Shown: piece by piece, positions 1-9,529 of the stretch
Position numbering within the stretch: position 1 is the stretch's first letter
Layout: each line of letters opens with the position of its first letter
DNA from: Marinobacter azerbaijanicus
GTDB taxonomy: Bacteria > Pseudomonadota > Gammaproteobacteria > Pseudomonadales > Oleiphilaceae
Assembly: GCF_030250645.1 (NCBI RefSeq)
Contig: NZ_JASSVS010000013.1
Span: 1 to 64,000 of the forward strand
Direction of reading: 5' to 3'
DNA: 64,000 nucleotides
Position numbers and translations under genes: made by a program
The notes under the pieces: model-generated
Databases searched by the model: none
What the model saw: only the letters and a program-made list of their open reading frames with translations
What the model was told of the DNA's origin: nothing

Positions 1-26
1 GTGTCCACTAGAAAATAAGTGGACAC
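1..26. repeat. 9-bp perfect inverted repeat at window edge
   Basis: GTGTCCACT and AGTGGACAC form a perfect 9-bp inverted repeat around an 8-nt spacer. It could be a hairpin downstream of uvrA or the remnant or edge of a mobile element lying outside the window; the sequence here cannot decide. Positions 27-83 show nothing recognisable. Confidence 0.55.
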
Positions 27-83
27 TATCCTGACGGCAGCAGCGCCAGGCTCAAGATGGGATTACCGGCCGCTTACCATTAA

Positions 84-120
84 GTAGGTCGGTTTAGGCT
101 CGAAGGGCCGTATACCGACA
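84..120 (+). repeat. REP-like palindrome (degenerate copy)
   Basis: The stretch begins GTAGGTCGG and ends ATACCGACA around a GGCTCGAAGGGCC centre. It is a diverged copy of the palindrome at 39216-39252, with the same GGGCC-type loop, and is related to the paired copies at 16127 and 58117. It lies just downstream of the uvrA stop codon, a usual place for REP elements. Confidence 0.7.
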
Positions 121-135
121 CCCAGGCCGCGGCCC

Positions 136-2967
136 CTACTTCAAATTCCTGTCCAACACCCCCTTCAAATACCGCCCCGTATGCGACCCCTCAACCTCAG
201 CCACCGCTTCAGGCGTACCCTCAGCCACAATCCGACCACCACCAGAACCACCCTCGGGCCCGAGATCAATAATCCAGTCCGCTGTCTTGATAACATCCAG
301 ATTGTGCTCGATCACTACAATGGTATTGCCGTGGTCCCGCAATCTTTGAAGAACGGTCAGTAGTTGCTGGATGTCGTAAAAGTGAAGGCCTGTGGTGGGC
401 TCATCAAGAATGTAGAGAGTCTTACCGGTATCGCGCTTGGACAGCTCCTTGGCGAGTTTTACACGCTGGGCTTCGCCTCCTGATAGGGTGACGGCGCTCT
501 GGCCCAGGCGAATGTAGGACAGCCCAACATCAATCAGTGTCTGCAACTTGCGGGCCAGGAACGGGACGGGGTCAAAAAACTCCCGGGCTTCCTCCACGGT
601 CATCTCAAGCACTTCATGGATGTTTTTGCCCTTGTAGCGGACTTCAAGGGTTTCCCGGTTGTAGCGTTTGGCTTTGCAGACGTCGCAGGGCACGTAAACG
701 TCTGGAAGGAAGTGCATTTCAACCTTGATGACTCCGTCGCCCTGGCAGGCCTCACAGCGACCACCCTTGACGTTAAAGCTGAAGCGGCCGGGTTTGTAAC
801 CACGGGAGCGGGCTTCCTGAGTGCCGGCGAACAGTTCACGGATCGGGGTGAAGAGACCTGTATAGGTGGCCGGGTTCGATCGCGGTGTCCGGCCGATAGG
901 GCTCTGGTCAATATCGATAACCTTATCGAGCTGGTCCAGGCCTTTCAGGGACTCGTAGGGAGCGTGGGTCAGGCTCGTGGCCTTGTTGAGCTTTGCTGCG
1001 CAAACCGGGTACAGGGTGCTGTTGATCAGGGTGGACTTGCCAGAGCCGGAAACGCCTGTAACACAGGTCATGACGCCCAGGGGCAGTGTCAGCGTAACGC
1101 TGTTGAGGTTGTTGCCGGTGGCGCCTTTGAGTACCAGGCTTTTTCCATTGTTGGTGTGGCGCCGCTCGGGAATTGCGATTTCTTTTTTGCCGCACAGATA
1201 TTGGCCGGTGAGGGATTCCTCGGAGGCAATAATATCTTCGGGAGTGCCCTGGGCAATGATGTGGCCTCCGTGAACACCGGCACCCGGCCCAATGTCGATA
1301 ACATGGTCTGCTGCGCGAATGGCGTCTTCATCATGTTCAACAACAATAACGGTGTTGCCCAGGTCGCGAAGGTGGAACAGTGTGGCAAGGAGGCGGTCGT
1401 TGTCTCGTTGATGCAAGCCTATTGAGGGCTCATCGAGGATATACATTACCCCCACCAGCCCTGCGCCAATCTGACTGGCCAGTCGGATGCGCTGTGCTTC
1501 ACCGCCGGATAGGGTGTCGGCGCTACGCTCAAGCGTCAGATACTCCAGCCCGACGTTGACCAGAAATTGCAGGCGCTGGCGGACTTCCTTGAGAATCTTC
1601 TCGGCGATCTCGCCCTTGCGGCCGGGCAGGGCGAGTTTTCCGAAGTACTCATGGGCGTCACCAACGGGCATGTGGGTCACATCGGAGATGTTGTTCTTCT
1701 CGATGAATACATGCCGTGCACTGCGCCGCAGCCGCGAACCTCCACACTCCTTGCAGGGCTGAGTGCTGAGGTTGCGCGCCAGTTCCTCCCGCATGCTCTG
1801 TGATTCGGTTTCCCGGTAGCGGCGCTCGAGATTGGGCAGGATGCCTTCGAAGGGGTGGGCCTTCTCCATGATATGTCCGCGGGAGTTCACGTAGCGGAAT
1901 GGAATGTCTTCGGTGCCGGAGCCATGAAGCAATACCTGGCGGAAGTCTTCCGGAAGGTCTTCCCAGGGAGTGTCCATATCGACACCGTAGTGCTCGGCAA
2001 CGCTGGCCAGCATCTGGAAATAATACACTGCGCGACGGTCCCAGCCCTTGATGGCCCCTTCGGCAAGGGTGGCTTCCGGATGCTGCACGATTTTCTCGGC
2101 ATCAAAAAACTGTTTGACACCCAGACCGTCGCAGGTGGGGCAGGCGCCTGCCGGGTTGTTGAAGGAAAACAGACGCGGTTCCAGTTCGCTGATGGCATAA
2201 CCACACTGGTTACAGGCATAGCGGGCGGAAAAGGTGTGTTCCTCTCCCTCGTTATCCATGGGGGCAACCAGAGCGATACCCTCGGCCAGCCCCAATGCGG
2301 TTTCAAAGCTCTCCGCTAGCCGCTGTTCCAGTCCCGGTTTGACCTTGAATCGGTCCACGACCACGTCAATCTGGTGTTTACGTTTTTTGTCCAGCGAAGG
2401 AACGTCATCGATGTCGTAGACACGGCCATCAACCCTCAAGCGAATGAAGCCCTGGCTGCGCATGGTATCGATAACGTGCAGGTGTTCGCCCTTGCGGTCC
2501 CGGATTACCGGCGCAAGGATCATCAGCTTGCTGTCGTCTGGCATGGCCAGCACCTGATCCACCATCTGGCTGATGGTCTGGGCTTCCAGTGGCTGATCGT
2601 GGTCCGGGCAGCGTGGCTCCCCGGCGCGCGCAAACAGCAGTCGCAGGTAATCGTAGATTTCCGTAATGGTGCCAACGGTAGAGCGCGGGTTGTGGGAAGT
2701 GCTTTTCTGTTCGATGGAGATGGCCGGTGAAAGGCCTTCAATGTGGTCTACATCCGGCTTCTCCATCATTGACAGAAACTGCCGGGCGTAGGTGGACAGG
2801 GATTCCACATAGCGGCGCTGACCTTCTGCATAGAGAGTGTCAAACGCAAGGGACGATTTCCCGGAACCGGACAGGCCGGTAACTACGATCAGCTTGTCCC
2901 TTGGCATATCCAGGTCAATGTTTTTCAGATTGTGGGTTCGTGCCCCTTTGATCTGGATATGGTCCAT
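136..2967 (-). CDS. uvrA: Excinuclease ABC subunit A
   Basis: UvrA is the damage-recognition ATPase of nucleotide excision repair; it loads UvrB at DNA lesions in the cytoplasm. At 943 residues it has the usual length. Two ABC modules are visible: Walker A GLSGSGKS at about 31-38 with signature [12 protein letters not shown] near 487, and Walker A GVSGSGKS near 640 with signature [12 protein letters not shown] near 829. Zinc-finger cysteines appear as CNQC near 252 with CPTC near 279, and CEAC near 738 with CDVC near 761. It is divergent from the MFS-ssb pair, the order known from Pseudomonas. A TATAAT lies just upstream of the start. Confidence 0.98.
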   Translation of the reverse strand: MDHIQIKGARTHNLKNIDLDMPRDKLIVVTGLSGSGKSSLAFDTLYAEGQRRYVESLSTYARQFLSMMEKPDVDHIEGLSPAISIEQKSTSHNPRSTVGTITEIYDYLRLLFARAGEPRCPDHDQPLEAQTISQMVDQVLAMPDDSKLMILAPVIRDRKGEHLHVIDTMRSQGFIRLRVDGRVYDIDDVPSLDKKRKHQIDVVVDRFKVKPGLEQRLAESFETALGLAEGIALVAPMDNEGEEHTFSARYACNQCGYAISELEPRLFSFNNPAGACPTCDGLGVKQFFDAEKIVQHPEATLAEGAIKGWDRRAVYYFQMLASVAEHYGVDMDTPWEDLPEDFRQVLLHGSGTEDIPFRYVNSRGHIMEKAHPFEGILPNLERRYRETESQSMREELARNLSTQPCKECGGSRLRRSARHVFIEKNNISDVTHMPVGDAHEYFGKLALPGRKGEIAEKILKEVRQRLQFLVNVGLEYLTLERSADTLSGGEAQRIRLASQIGAGLVGVMYILDEPSIGLHQRDNDRLLATLFHLRDLGNTVIVVEHDEDAIRAADHVIDIGPGAGVHGGHIIAQGTPEDIIASEESLTGQYLCGKKEIAIPERRHTNNGKSLVLKGATGNNLNSVTLTLPLGVMTCVTGVSGSGKSTLINSTLYPVCAAKLNKATSLTHAPYESLKGLDQLDKVIDIDQSPIGRTPRSNPATYTGLFTPIRELFAGTQEARSRGYKPGRFSFNVKGGRCEACQGDGVIKVEMHFLPDVYVPCDVCKAKRYNRETLEVRYKGKNIHEVLEMTVEEAREFFDPVPFLARKLQTLIDVGLSYIRLGQSAVTLSGGEAQRVKLAKELSKRDTGKTLYILDEPTTGLHFYDIQQLLTVLQRLRDHGNTIVVIEHNLDVIKTADWIIDLGPEGGSGGGRIVAEGTPEAVAEVEGSHTGRYLKGVLDRNLK

Positions 2968-2993
2968 AATACCTCGCTGTCGAAAAAACGGAG

Positions 2994-2999
2994 ATTATA
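2994..2999 (-). promoter_or_regulatory. -10 element upstream of uvrA
   Basis: A perfect TATAAT on the minus strand lies about 27 nt upstream of the uvrA start codon. No good -35 hexamer is visible at 17 nt. The short leader and perfect hexamer make it the best promoter candidate for uvrA. Confidence 0.4.
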
Positions 3000-3076
3000 C
3001 CGTGTTTGGGCCCCCACCGGCCAAGGCCAGGATGCTTTGAAGCACTTAAATGCAATATGCTTTGCCAGGGTGGCTT

Positions 3077-3092
3077 CTGTTACAATGCGCAG
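3077..3092 (+). promoter_or_regulatory. Extended -10 overlapped by a LexA-like box
   Basis: TGTTACAAT reads as an extended -10 for the MFS-ssb pair, about 70 nt before the MFS start. The same bases form CTGT-N8-GCAG, one mismatch in the outer tetranucleotides from the LexA box CTGT-N8-ACAG. SOS control of uvrA and ssb is established in E. coli; assigning it here is inference from one imperfect site. Confidence 0.25.
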
Positions 3093-3158
3093 CGATTTTT
3101 CGAAGGGCAGGCACCCTTCTGAACCTACGTTTCCCGAACCCGTACCGTTAGGCGCCCC

Positions 3159-4529
3159 ATGAATTCACTGGAAAGACGCTCCGTTGCAGCACTGGCATCT
3201 GTGTACGCCATGAGGATGCTCGGGCTCTTCATGGTCATGCCGGTTTTCGTTCTGCTTGGTACTGACCTTGAGGGCGCCACGCCGGCCCTCATCGGTCTGG
3301 CCATCGGTGCTTACGGGCTCAGCCAGGCTGTGCTGCAGATACCCTTCGGTATGCTGTCAGACCGGGTTGGCCGCAAGCGGATGATCTATATCGGTCTGGT
3401 ATTGTTCGCCGCGGGTAGCTTGCTGGCCGCTGCCACAGACTCCATATACGTCGTAATCGCCGGGCGGATTCTTCAGGGGGCGGGAGCCATTGCCAGTGTG
3501 CTGATGGCGTTGCTCAGTGACCTGACCCGTGAGGAAGAGCGAACCAAGGCCATGGCGACGGTGGGTATTTCCATTGGTCTGTCTTTCTCCGTTTCGCTGG
3601 TGCTGGGTCCGCTGCTGGGTTCGGCGTTTGGACTTTCTGGCATTTTCTACACCACAGCGGTGCTGGCAGTCTTGGCGATGGTGGTTGTTAGCCGCCTGGT
3701 GCCAACGCCCCATGAGCACAAGTCCAGTGCTGATACCCATCCGGCCAGGGCAATGCTGGGTACGGTCCTGTCTGATAGCCGACTGGTGCGACTGGACTTC
3801 GGCATATTCGCCCTTCATCTGGTTCTTACTGCGATATTCCTGGTCTTTCCGACAATGCTTCAGGATCAGTTGGGCCTGCCCGCATCCTCCCACTGGTGGT
3901 TTTACCTGACGGTCATGGTGACCTCGTTTTTCGCTATGGTGCCGTTTATCATTATCGGCGAGAAAAAACGCAGGATGAAACCGATCCTGTGCGGAGCTAT
4001 TGCTCTGCTGGCTATTTCAACCGCCAGTATGGGCGGTCTTTCAGGGAGTCTGGTAGCCGCCTGGGGTGTACTGTTCTTTTTCTTCATGGCGTTCAATCTT
4101 CTGGAGGCGAGCCTGCCATCGCTGGTGAGCAAGGAGTCACCCGCAGCATCAAAGGGTACGGCCATGGGGGTCTATTCGTCTTCCCAGTTTTTTGGCGCGT
4201 TTCTGGGTGGCGCCATGGGAGGGCTGCTTCTTGAGCAACTGGGCTTGCAGGGAGTGTTATGGTTCATGGTGATCGTGCTGCTGCTCTGGCTGGCGGTGGC
4301 TCTGACCATGCCGAGCCCGGGTTACACCGCCAGTTTCGTGGTACAGTTACAGCATGTGGCGCACAGCCAGTTTGATGATATTGACGATGCGCTGAGGAAG
4401 CTTCCCGGGGTGCAGGATGTGGTCATTCTGGAAGAGGCGGAAACGGCCTACCTCAAGGTGGATCGTCAGACATTCGATGAACTGTCGCTTGCGGACTTTT
4501 CATTTGTCCGGCAGGGTAGCAGTTCTTGA
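3159..4529 (+). CDS. MFS transporter, YajR-like with C-terminal ferredoxin-like domain
   Basis: This is a 456-residue major facilitator with about 12 hydrophobic helices over residues 1-385. The cytoplasmic loop-2 motif GMLSDRVGRKRMI is typical of drug:H+ antiporter-type MFS proteins. Residues about 390-456 form a soluble tail (QLQHVAHSQFDDIDDALRKL onward) like the YAM domain of E. coli YajR, a 454-residue protein. The substrate is unknown. The gene lies between uvrA and ssb and is probably co-transcribed with ssb, 58 bp downstream. The start ATG has only a weak ribosome-binding site. Confidence 0.85.
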   Translation: MNSLERRSVAALASVYAMRMLGLFMVMPVFVLLGTDLEGATPALIGLAIGAYGLSQAVLQIPFGMLSDRVGRKRMIYIGLVLFAAGSLLAAATDSIYVVIAGRILQGAGAIASVLMALLSDLTREEERTKAMATVGISIGLSFSVSLVLGPLLGSAFGLSGIFYTTAVLAVLAMVVVSRLVPTPHEHKSSADTHPARAMLGTVLSDSRLVRLDFGIFALHLVLTAIFLVFPTMLQDQLGLPASSHWWFYLTVMVTSFFAMVPFIIIGEKKRRMKPILCGAIALLAISTASMGGLSGSLVAAWGVLFFFFMAFNLLEASLPSLVSKESPAASKGTAMGVYSSSQFFGAFLGGAMGGLLLEQLGLQGVLWFMVIVLLLWLAVALTMPSPGYTASFVVQLQHVAHSQFDDIDDALRKLPGVQDVVILEEAETAYLKVDRQTFDELSLADFSFVRQGSSS

Positions 4530-4587
4530 AAATCGGAGGCCTGCAGGGAAAGCAGGCTATCCCTGAAAACAGAGTCAGGAGCAGATC

Positions 4588-5115
4588 ATGGCACGAGGCG
4601 TAAACAAGGTTATTCTGATCGGGAACCTGGGGCAGGATCCGGACACCCGTTATACCCCGAATGGAAACGCGGTGGTAAACCTGAACCTTGCAACAGATGA
4701 AAGCTACAAGGACAGGCAAACAGGCCAGTTGGTGCCGAAAACCGAATGGCACCGGGTCGTGATGTTCGGCAAAATTGCCGAGGTTGCCGGCCAGTACCTG
4801 CGCAAGGGTTCGAAGGTTTACATCGAGGGCAAGCTTCAGACGCGAAAATGGCAGAACAAGGAAGGTCAGGACGTTTACACCACCGAGGTGGTGGTGGATA
4901 TCAACGGCCAGATGCAGATGCTCGATAGCCGCGGTGGCGAGGGCGGAGGCATGAATCAGGGTGCTCCCGCAGGCCGTCCGCAACAGGCAGGTAACGCAGC
5001 ACCGGCAGCGGCAAACCAGTCAGGGCAGCAGTCCGGAGGCGGTGGTTACAGCCAGCCCTCCCAGGGAAGCATGCCGGAACCGGTTGATGATTTCGACGAC
5101 GATATTCCGTTCTGA
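4588..5115 (+). CDS. ssb: Single-stranded DNA-binding protein
   Basis: SSB coats single-stranded DNA in replication, recombination and repair and recruits partners through its C-terminal tip. The 175-residue protein has the OB fold at 1-110 ([20 protein letters not shown], then [20 protein letters not shown]), a Gly/Gln/Pro-rich linker at about 112-163, and the acidic tail DDFDDDIPF that binds partner proteins. A ribosome-binding site (TCAGGAGCAG) precedes the ATG. A strong terminator follows within 20 bp, so the MFS-ssb unit ends here. Confidence 0.98.
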   Translation: MARGVNKVILIGNLGQDPDTRYTPNGNAVVNLNLATDESYKDRQTGQLVPKTEWHRVVMFGKIAEVAGQYLRKGSKVYIEGKLQTRKWQNKEGQDVYTTEVVVDINGQMQMLDSRGGEGGGMNQGAPAGRPQQAGNAAPAAANQSGQQSGGGGYSQPSQGSMPEPVDDFDDDIPF

Positions 5116-5131
5116 GTATCCTTCGACATGG

Positions 5132-5158
5132 AAAAGCCCCCGCCCGGCGGGGGCTTTT
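5132..5158 (+). terminator. Rho-independent terminator after ssb
   Basis: AAAAGCCCCCGCC pairs with GGCGGGGGCTTTT around a very short loop to give a strong GC stem flanked by A and T tracts. It begins 17 nt after the ssb stop codon and isolates ssb from the pilus operon. Confidence 0.92.
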
Positions 5159-5281
5159 CTGTTAACGAGTTGCAAAAACAGGTCAAATCAAACAAGAAAA
5201 CATGGAATTACGTTCACTTTCTCAACTATCATGAAGGTCCAATGTAAAATCCGTGCATTTCTTGAGCACTGAGGCTGGCGA

Positions 5282-6796
5282 GTGGCCCTAAGCTTTCTAA
5301 CGAAAATTCTGCGGCGTTCCGCCAAGCGGCAACACGTCTATCTGGAAACTCGCCCGGACGGGATTGCCTGGGCAGAATCCGGAGGGGGTGCCGGTTTTTC
5401 TGATTGCTCCCCGGCGCGTCGGGAAGAGGTACTCTCCGCCCTGTCCAGTGAGCGTGGCTGGGCTGGCGCCGACACCACACTCGTTCTCCCTCTTGATCAA
5501 TACCAGGTCTTCCAGTTGGAACGTCCTGAAGGCATTGATGAGTCCGAGCTCGGGGACGCTCTGAAGTGGAAGCTCAAGGATTTTCTCGATTTCAATCCCT
5601 CCGATGCGGTCTCTGATGTGTTTCCCTTCCCCGAGGACGCTTCCCGCGGTCGAGGGAAGCTGGTGAACGTGGTTGCTGCACGAAAATCCCTCGCTGGCGA
5701 ACTGGTGTCGCTGTTAGAGAATTGTGGTCTTACTCTCGTCGCCATTGATATTGCGGAGCTGGCGCTGCGCAACCTCATACCCCGCATAGACCCGGCTCGG
5801 CGGGGAGCAGCGCTGGTTCATATGCGCGAGCGGTTCGGACAGATGATCGTGTGCAAGGGGGAGACGCTGTATCTGTCCAGGCGGCTGGACGTAACCTCGG
5901 ATGATCTCCGGGATGCATCCAGCCAGGAGAATGCGGTGCAGTCGTTGGCGCTGGAAATGCAGCGCTCCCTGGACTATTACGAAAGTCAGCTGGGGCAGGT
6001 GCCGCCTGCCGTCATCCGTCTGGTGGCTCGTGACAGTGTTATGCCATTGTCATCCATGTTGGCGTCCTATGTGGCTGCTAACGTTGAAACACTGGACTGG
6101 ACGCCTTTTGGCCTTGATGAGCCTCTGGATAGCCGCTGTCTCGTAGCCTGGAGTGCCAGCCTGGCCATGGTGGATGGGGGCGCTGAGAAAACCCAGCAGG
6201 TGAACCTCTATACCGATGAACTTCGTCCTCGCAAGGAAAAGTTGCAGGCTGGTGTCGCGCTATCCCTTGTGGTTCTCGCCCTGGCTGGAATTGCAGTGGC
6301 TGCTGGCGTTGTCCGCTACCAGGAATCCCGGTTGCAGGCAGAAGTTGGCGCGCTGCAGCAACAGAATGAACGACTTGAGAATTCTGTTGCGCAACTGAGG
6401 AGGGATGTGGAAGCTCGCCAGCCCGACCCAGAAGTAGAGGCGGCGCTGGATCGTGTGACCGACACACTGGCACGAAGACAGCAATTGCTGGATCGAGTGG
6501 AAAAACTGATTGCTACTGAAACAGCCGGATTCTCTGCGCCGATGTCCGCGTTAGCGCGCCAGGTACCGGGTGGGCTTTGGTTGACTCATATACGGCTCGA
6601 CGCCCGCAGCGGAGAGGTTGGCCTGGCCGGCAGTGCGCAATCGGGCCGCCTTGTGCCGGTGTACCTTGAAAAGCTCGGTGAGGAGCCTGCTTTTGCAGGC
6701 AAAACCTTCGGCAGTTTCCGGCTGGATCGCGAGGAAGACGGGCGCTGGATCGATTTCAGTGTGGCAACGGAAGCTGGCGGGGAGAGTGTGCGATGA
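5282..6796 (+). CDS. mshI: MSHA biogenesis protein MshI (PilM/PilN-like)
   Basis: First gene of the MSHA pilus operon. Its 504 residues combine a cytoplasmic PilM-like actin-fold half (about 1-310), one transmembrane helix (about 321-345), a coiled coil (about 350-395) and a periplasmic PilN-like domain. In type IVa systems these anchor the ATPase-platform complex to the inner-membrane alignment proteins. The start is GTG with GAGG seven bases upstream. A TAAAAT at 5245-5250 may be the operon -10, though no clear -35 is visible. The stop overlaps the mshJ start by 4 bp, so translation is probably coupled. Confidence 0.88.
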   Translation: MALSFLTKILRRSAKRQHVYLETRPDGIAWAESGGGAGFSDCSPARREEVLSALSSERGWAGADTTLVLPLDQYQVFQLERPEGIDESELGDALKWKLKDFLDFNPSDAVSDVFPFPEDASRGRGKLVNVVAARKSLAGELVSLLENCGLTLVAIDIAELALRNLIPRIDPARRGAALVHMRERFGQMIVCKGETLYLSRRLDVTSDDLRDASSQENAVQSLALEMQRSLDYYESQLGQVPPAVIRLVARDSVMPLSSMLASYVAANVETLDWTPFGLDEPLDSRCLVAWSASLAMVDGGAEKTQQVNLYTDELRPRKEKLQAGVALSLVVLALAGIAVAAGVVRYQESRLQAEVGALQQQNERLENSVAQLRRDVEARQPDPEVEAALDRVTDTLARRQQLLDRVEKLIATETAGFSAPMSALARQVPGGLWLTHIRLDARSGEVGLAGSAQSGRLVPVYLEKLGEEPAFAGKTFGSFRLDREEDGRWIDFSVATEAGGESVR

Positions 6797-7485
6797 CACC
6801 AGCTTTTCGTCAGCAGTTGGATCGGGGGACAGAGTGGTTTAACGGCCGGCCCGTACGGGAACGGCTGCTGCTTGTCGTTACTGCGGTTGTGGTGATTCTG
6901 TTTGCTGGCTGGGAGCTTGCTGTTGCTCCGGTTAAGGCAGCCAACGAACAGCTTCGTTTCCGCCAGATAGCATTGTCAGATACCAGGGCGTCCCTGACGG
7001 AAGAGCAGGAAGTGCTTACAGCGCAACTGGCATCTGATCCGTCACAGGTGTTGAGAGAACAGCTCGCTGCCCGGGAACAGAGGCTGGATAGACTCAACAG
7101 AGAACTTGCTGAAACCACGGGGCGGCTGATTGCGCCCCGGGCCATGGTCGGGCTGTTACGGGATATGCTGACCGCCCAGGGTAAACTGGAGCTTCTGGGG
7201 CTGGAACTCATGGCGCCGGTGGCCGTATTTGAGAGCGAGCCCGATGATACAGGAGACCAGGCCGGCGGCGGGCAAGCCGCAGAGCCACTGCTGTTTGCCC
7301 ACGATGCTGAAATAGCTGTTCGCGGTGATTATATGGACGTGCTGGCCTATCTTGAGACGCTTGAGGCCATGGATGCCCGTTTGGGGTGGGTGCTGCTGGA
7401 ATACGATTCCAGTGACTATCCCGATAATGAAGTCAGGATCCGGGTTCGAACCCTGAGCCTCGATCGCGCATGGCTGGGGGTGTGA
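6793..7485 (+). CDS. mshJ: MSHA biogenesis protein MshJ (PilO-like)
   Basis: A 230-residue bitopic protein with a short cytoplasmic N-terminus, one transmembrane helix at about 24-42, a long coiled coil (about 50-115) and a compact periplasmic domain. This is the layout of PilO/GspM-type alignment proteins that pair with the PilN-like part of MshI and link the platform to the secretin. Assignment rests on architecture and on its fixed place between mshI and mshK. The ATG overlaps the mshI stop (ATGA). Confidence 0.82.
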   Translation: MTPAFRQQLDRGTEWFNGRPVRERLLLVVTAVVVILFAGWELAVAPVKAANEQLRFRQIALSDTRASLTEEQEVLTAQLASDPSQVLREQLAAREQRLDRLNRELAETTGRLIAPRAMVGLLRDMLTAQGKLELLGLELMAPVAVFESEPDDTGDQAGGGQAAEPLLFAHDAEIAVRGDYMDVLAYLETLEAMDARLGWVLLEYDSSDYPDNEVRIRVRTLSLDRAWLGV

Positions 7486-7486
7486 G

Positions 7487-7801
7487 ATGAGACTGCTATT
7501 GGTCGCAATACTGGCCCTGGCGCCCATGACGGCTCTGGCTCTGCAGGACCCGACCCGACCGGAAGGCTTTGGCGCTGTCCGGCAGGCTCAGGCGCCAGAA
7601 AAAGAGTTCACACTGGCATCGATATTTATAGGCAATGATCGCAGGGTGGCGGTTATCGATGGCGTTGCCCGCAGGGAGGGACAGACATTCGAGGGTGTTC
7701 GCATCAGGCGGATCCACCCGGACCGGGTAGAGCTGGTCGATCAGGGACGAGTGCGAGTTTTACGCCTGGACCCCCTTCCGCAAGTGCGGAGTTCGCAATG
7801 A
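7487..7801 (+). CDS. mshK: MSHA biogenesis protein MshK (PilP-like)
   Basis: A 104-residue exported protein with an N-terminal hydrophobic signal (about 1-18, ending ALAL) followed by a DPTRP motif and a small beta-rich domain. The DPTRP/AxxxG pattern is typical of MshK and of PilP/GspC homology regions that contact the secretin. It starts 1 bp after mshJ and overlaps the next gene by 4 bp. The protein is too short for stronger domain calls, so synteny carries much of the assignment. Confidence 0.78.
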   Translation: MRLLLVAILALAPMTALALQDPTRPEGFGAVRQAQAPEKEFTLASIFIGNDRRVAVIDGVARREGQTFEGVRIRRIHPDRVELVDQGRVRVLRLDPLPQVRSSQ

Positions 7802-9528
7802 CAGACAGACGAGCTGCTATGACACTGAACCGAACGATTCTGACCCTGCTACTGGCCATGGTATTGACGGCCTGCAGCAATAATCCGTTGATGCGGACCA
7901 GTCAGGCCACCTCGACAGACGCCGCGACTGCCATTGACGATGCAATGGCCGAGGCTGAAGCGGAGCAGCAACGAAAAGACAGGTCGGAAGAGATGTCCGG
8001 TGATGTACCGGAAGACGTCAGCGCAGCGCTTATGCCCTCGTTATCCTCTGCAGCGGATGATGAAGAGCGCTTCGATGTGAATGCCCGGGGGCTGGCGGCC
8101 GGACCATTCTTCGAGGCGCTGGTGGAGGGTAGTCGCTACAACGTGGTGGTGCACCCGGATGTAAATGCCACCGTTGACCTGAGGCTCCGGGATGTCACTG
8201 TTCCCGAGGTAATGGACATTGCCGGCGATCTGTACGGCCTGGACATCCAGCGCAGCGGCCGCCTTTTCAGGGTGCAGGCCAACAGTGTCCAGACACGAAT
8301 GTTCCCGATTGACTACCTCCACTTCAAGCGCAGCGGCGGTTCCGAAACCCGTGTCAGTTCCGGGCAGGTCAGCAGTTCGCGGGACAACTCGACCGGGGCC
8401 GGTTCAACCCGTGGTAATGGTGACAACGATACGACCGCAAACCTGGTTGGTACGCGGATTTCCACCGAAACGGAATCTGATTTCTGGCAGGACATTGAGC
8501 GTGCCCTGAAGATGATCATCGGAACGGACAACGGCAGCCAGGTCATCGTCAACGCGGGCGCTGGTCTGGTGATGGTGCGTTCCGATGGTGACTCTCTCCG
8601 GCAGGTGGAAGAGTATCTGCGCCGTACCCAGCTGATCATGCAGCGGCAGGTTGTGCTGGAAGCAAAGATCCTGGAGATTGGCCTCAACGAAGGGTATCAG
8701 CAGGGCATCAACTGGGCGGATATCCAGAGTGCTTCCAGCATTACCGCTTCAGATGGGCTGCCGGAGGATTTTACCGCTCAGGCACTGGCGGGGCAGGCTA
8801 TCAGAACATCTGACATTGGTGGGCTGTTCTCGGCCAGTGTACGTGCGGGTGATTTTACCGGGCTGATTGAACTGCTGGGTGAGCAGGGCAATGTGCAGAT
8901 ACTGTCGAGTCCGCGAATTTCCACCGTGAACAATCAGAAGGCGGTGATCAAGGTGGGCACGGACGAGTTCTTTGTCACGGACATTGATTTTGATGATAAC
9001 AACTCGGCGGTCACAGCTACTGATCGGACGTCTACATCCGTGGAGCTGACGCCGTTTTTCTCCGGTATTTCCCTGGATGTGACACCACAGATTGCTGAAG
9101 ACGGCGCCATCACCCTGCACGTTCATCCTTCTGTTAGCGAAGTGAATGATCAGGAAAAGGTCATTACCGTGGGCGACCGGGATGTGACCTTGCCTCTGGC
9201 CCGAAGCACCGTCCGTGAGACAGACAGCGTGATTCGTGCCGAGAGCGGTCAGATTGTCGTGATTGGTGGTCTTATCCAGAATACCAGCGAAGACAACAAT
9301 TCGGCGGTGCCGTTCTTCAGTGAGATTCCTTTGCTGGGGGAGCTTTTCAAGCAACGCCGTTTTCAGTCCCGAAAAAGCGAACTGGTGATCCTTTTGCGAC
9401 CGGTCGTTGCCGGCAGTCAGCAGATGAATGCGGATGTATCGGCCAGCCGCGAGCGGATGCAGGTTCTGCGTGAGCTGCTGGAATCATCTGAGTCCGTTAC
9501 ACCCCAGCCGGAGAAAGCCAGACGCTAG
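7798..9528 (+). CDS. mshL: MSHA secretin MshL
   Basis: The outer-membrane secretin through which the pilus leaves the cell. The N-terminus is a lipoprotein signal with lipobox LTAC and Cys at residue 26, or 19 if the ATG at 7819 is used. Residues about 80-165 look like a secretin/TonB short N-terminal domain, then a Ser/Thr/Gly-rich linker (about 180-215) and N-domains. The C-terminal secretin barrel (about 290-545) carries VQILSSPRISTVNNQKAVIK and VIGGLIQN. Length 576 aa is normal for MshL. It overlaps mshK by 4 bp and is followed by mshM after 1 bp. Confidence 0.92.
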   Translation: MTDRRAAMTLNRTILTLLLAMVLTACSNNPLMRTSQATSTDAATAIDDAMAEAEAEQQRKDRSEEMSGDVPEDVSAALMPSLSSAADDEERFDVNARGLAAGPFFEALVEGSRYNVVVHPDVNATVDLRLRDVTVPEVMDIAGDLYGLDIQRSGRLFRVQANSVQTRMFPIDYLHFKRSGGSETRVSSGQVSSSRDNSTGAGSTRGNGDNDTTANLVGTRISTETESDFWQDIERALKMIIGTDNGSQVIVNAGAGLVMVRSDGDSLRQVEEYLRRTQLIMQRQVVLEAKILEIGLNEGYQQGINWADIQSASSITASDGLPEDFTAQALAGQAIRTSDIGGLFSASVRAGDFTGLIELLGEQGNVQILSSPRISTVNNQKAVIKVGTDEFFVTDIDFDDNNSAVTATDRTSTSVELTPFFSGISLDVTPQIAEDGAITLHVHPSVSEVNDQEKVITVGDRDVTLPLARSTVRETDSVIRAESGQIVVIGGLIQNTSEDNNSAVPFFSEIPLLGELFKQRRFQSRKSELVILLRPVVAGSQQMNADVSASRERMQVLRELLESSESVTPQPEKARR

Positions 9529-9529
9529 C

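Noticed and set aside
616-1425. Open frames antisense to uvrA
   Set aside because: They lie wholly within a highly conserved gene and show no recognisable protein features.
2976-2991. LexA box immediately upstream of uvrA (CTGTCGAAAAAACGGA)
   Set aside because: Only the left half matches; the right half reads CGGA rather than ACAG.
9428-9529. Longer N-terminus for MshM starting inside mshL
   Set aside because: The extra 34 residues are Cys/Pro/Arg-rich and unlike the family; MYESYFGLQEAPFAL is the conserved start.
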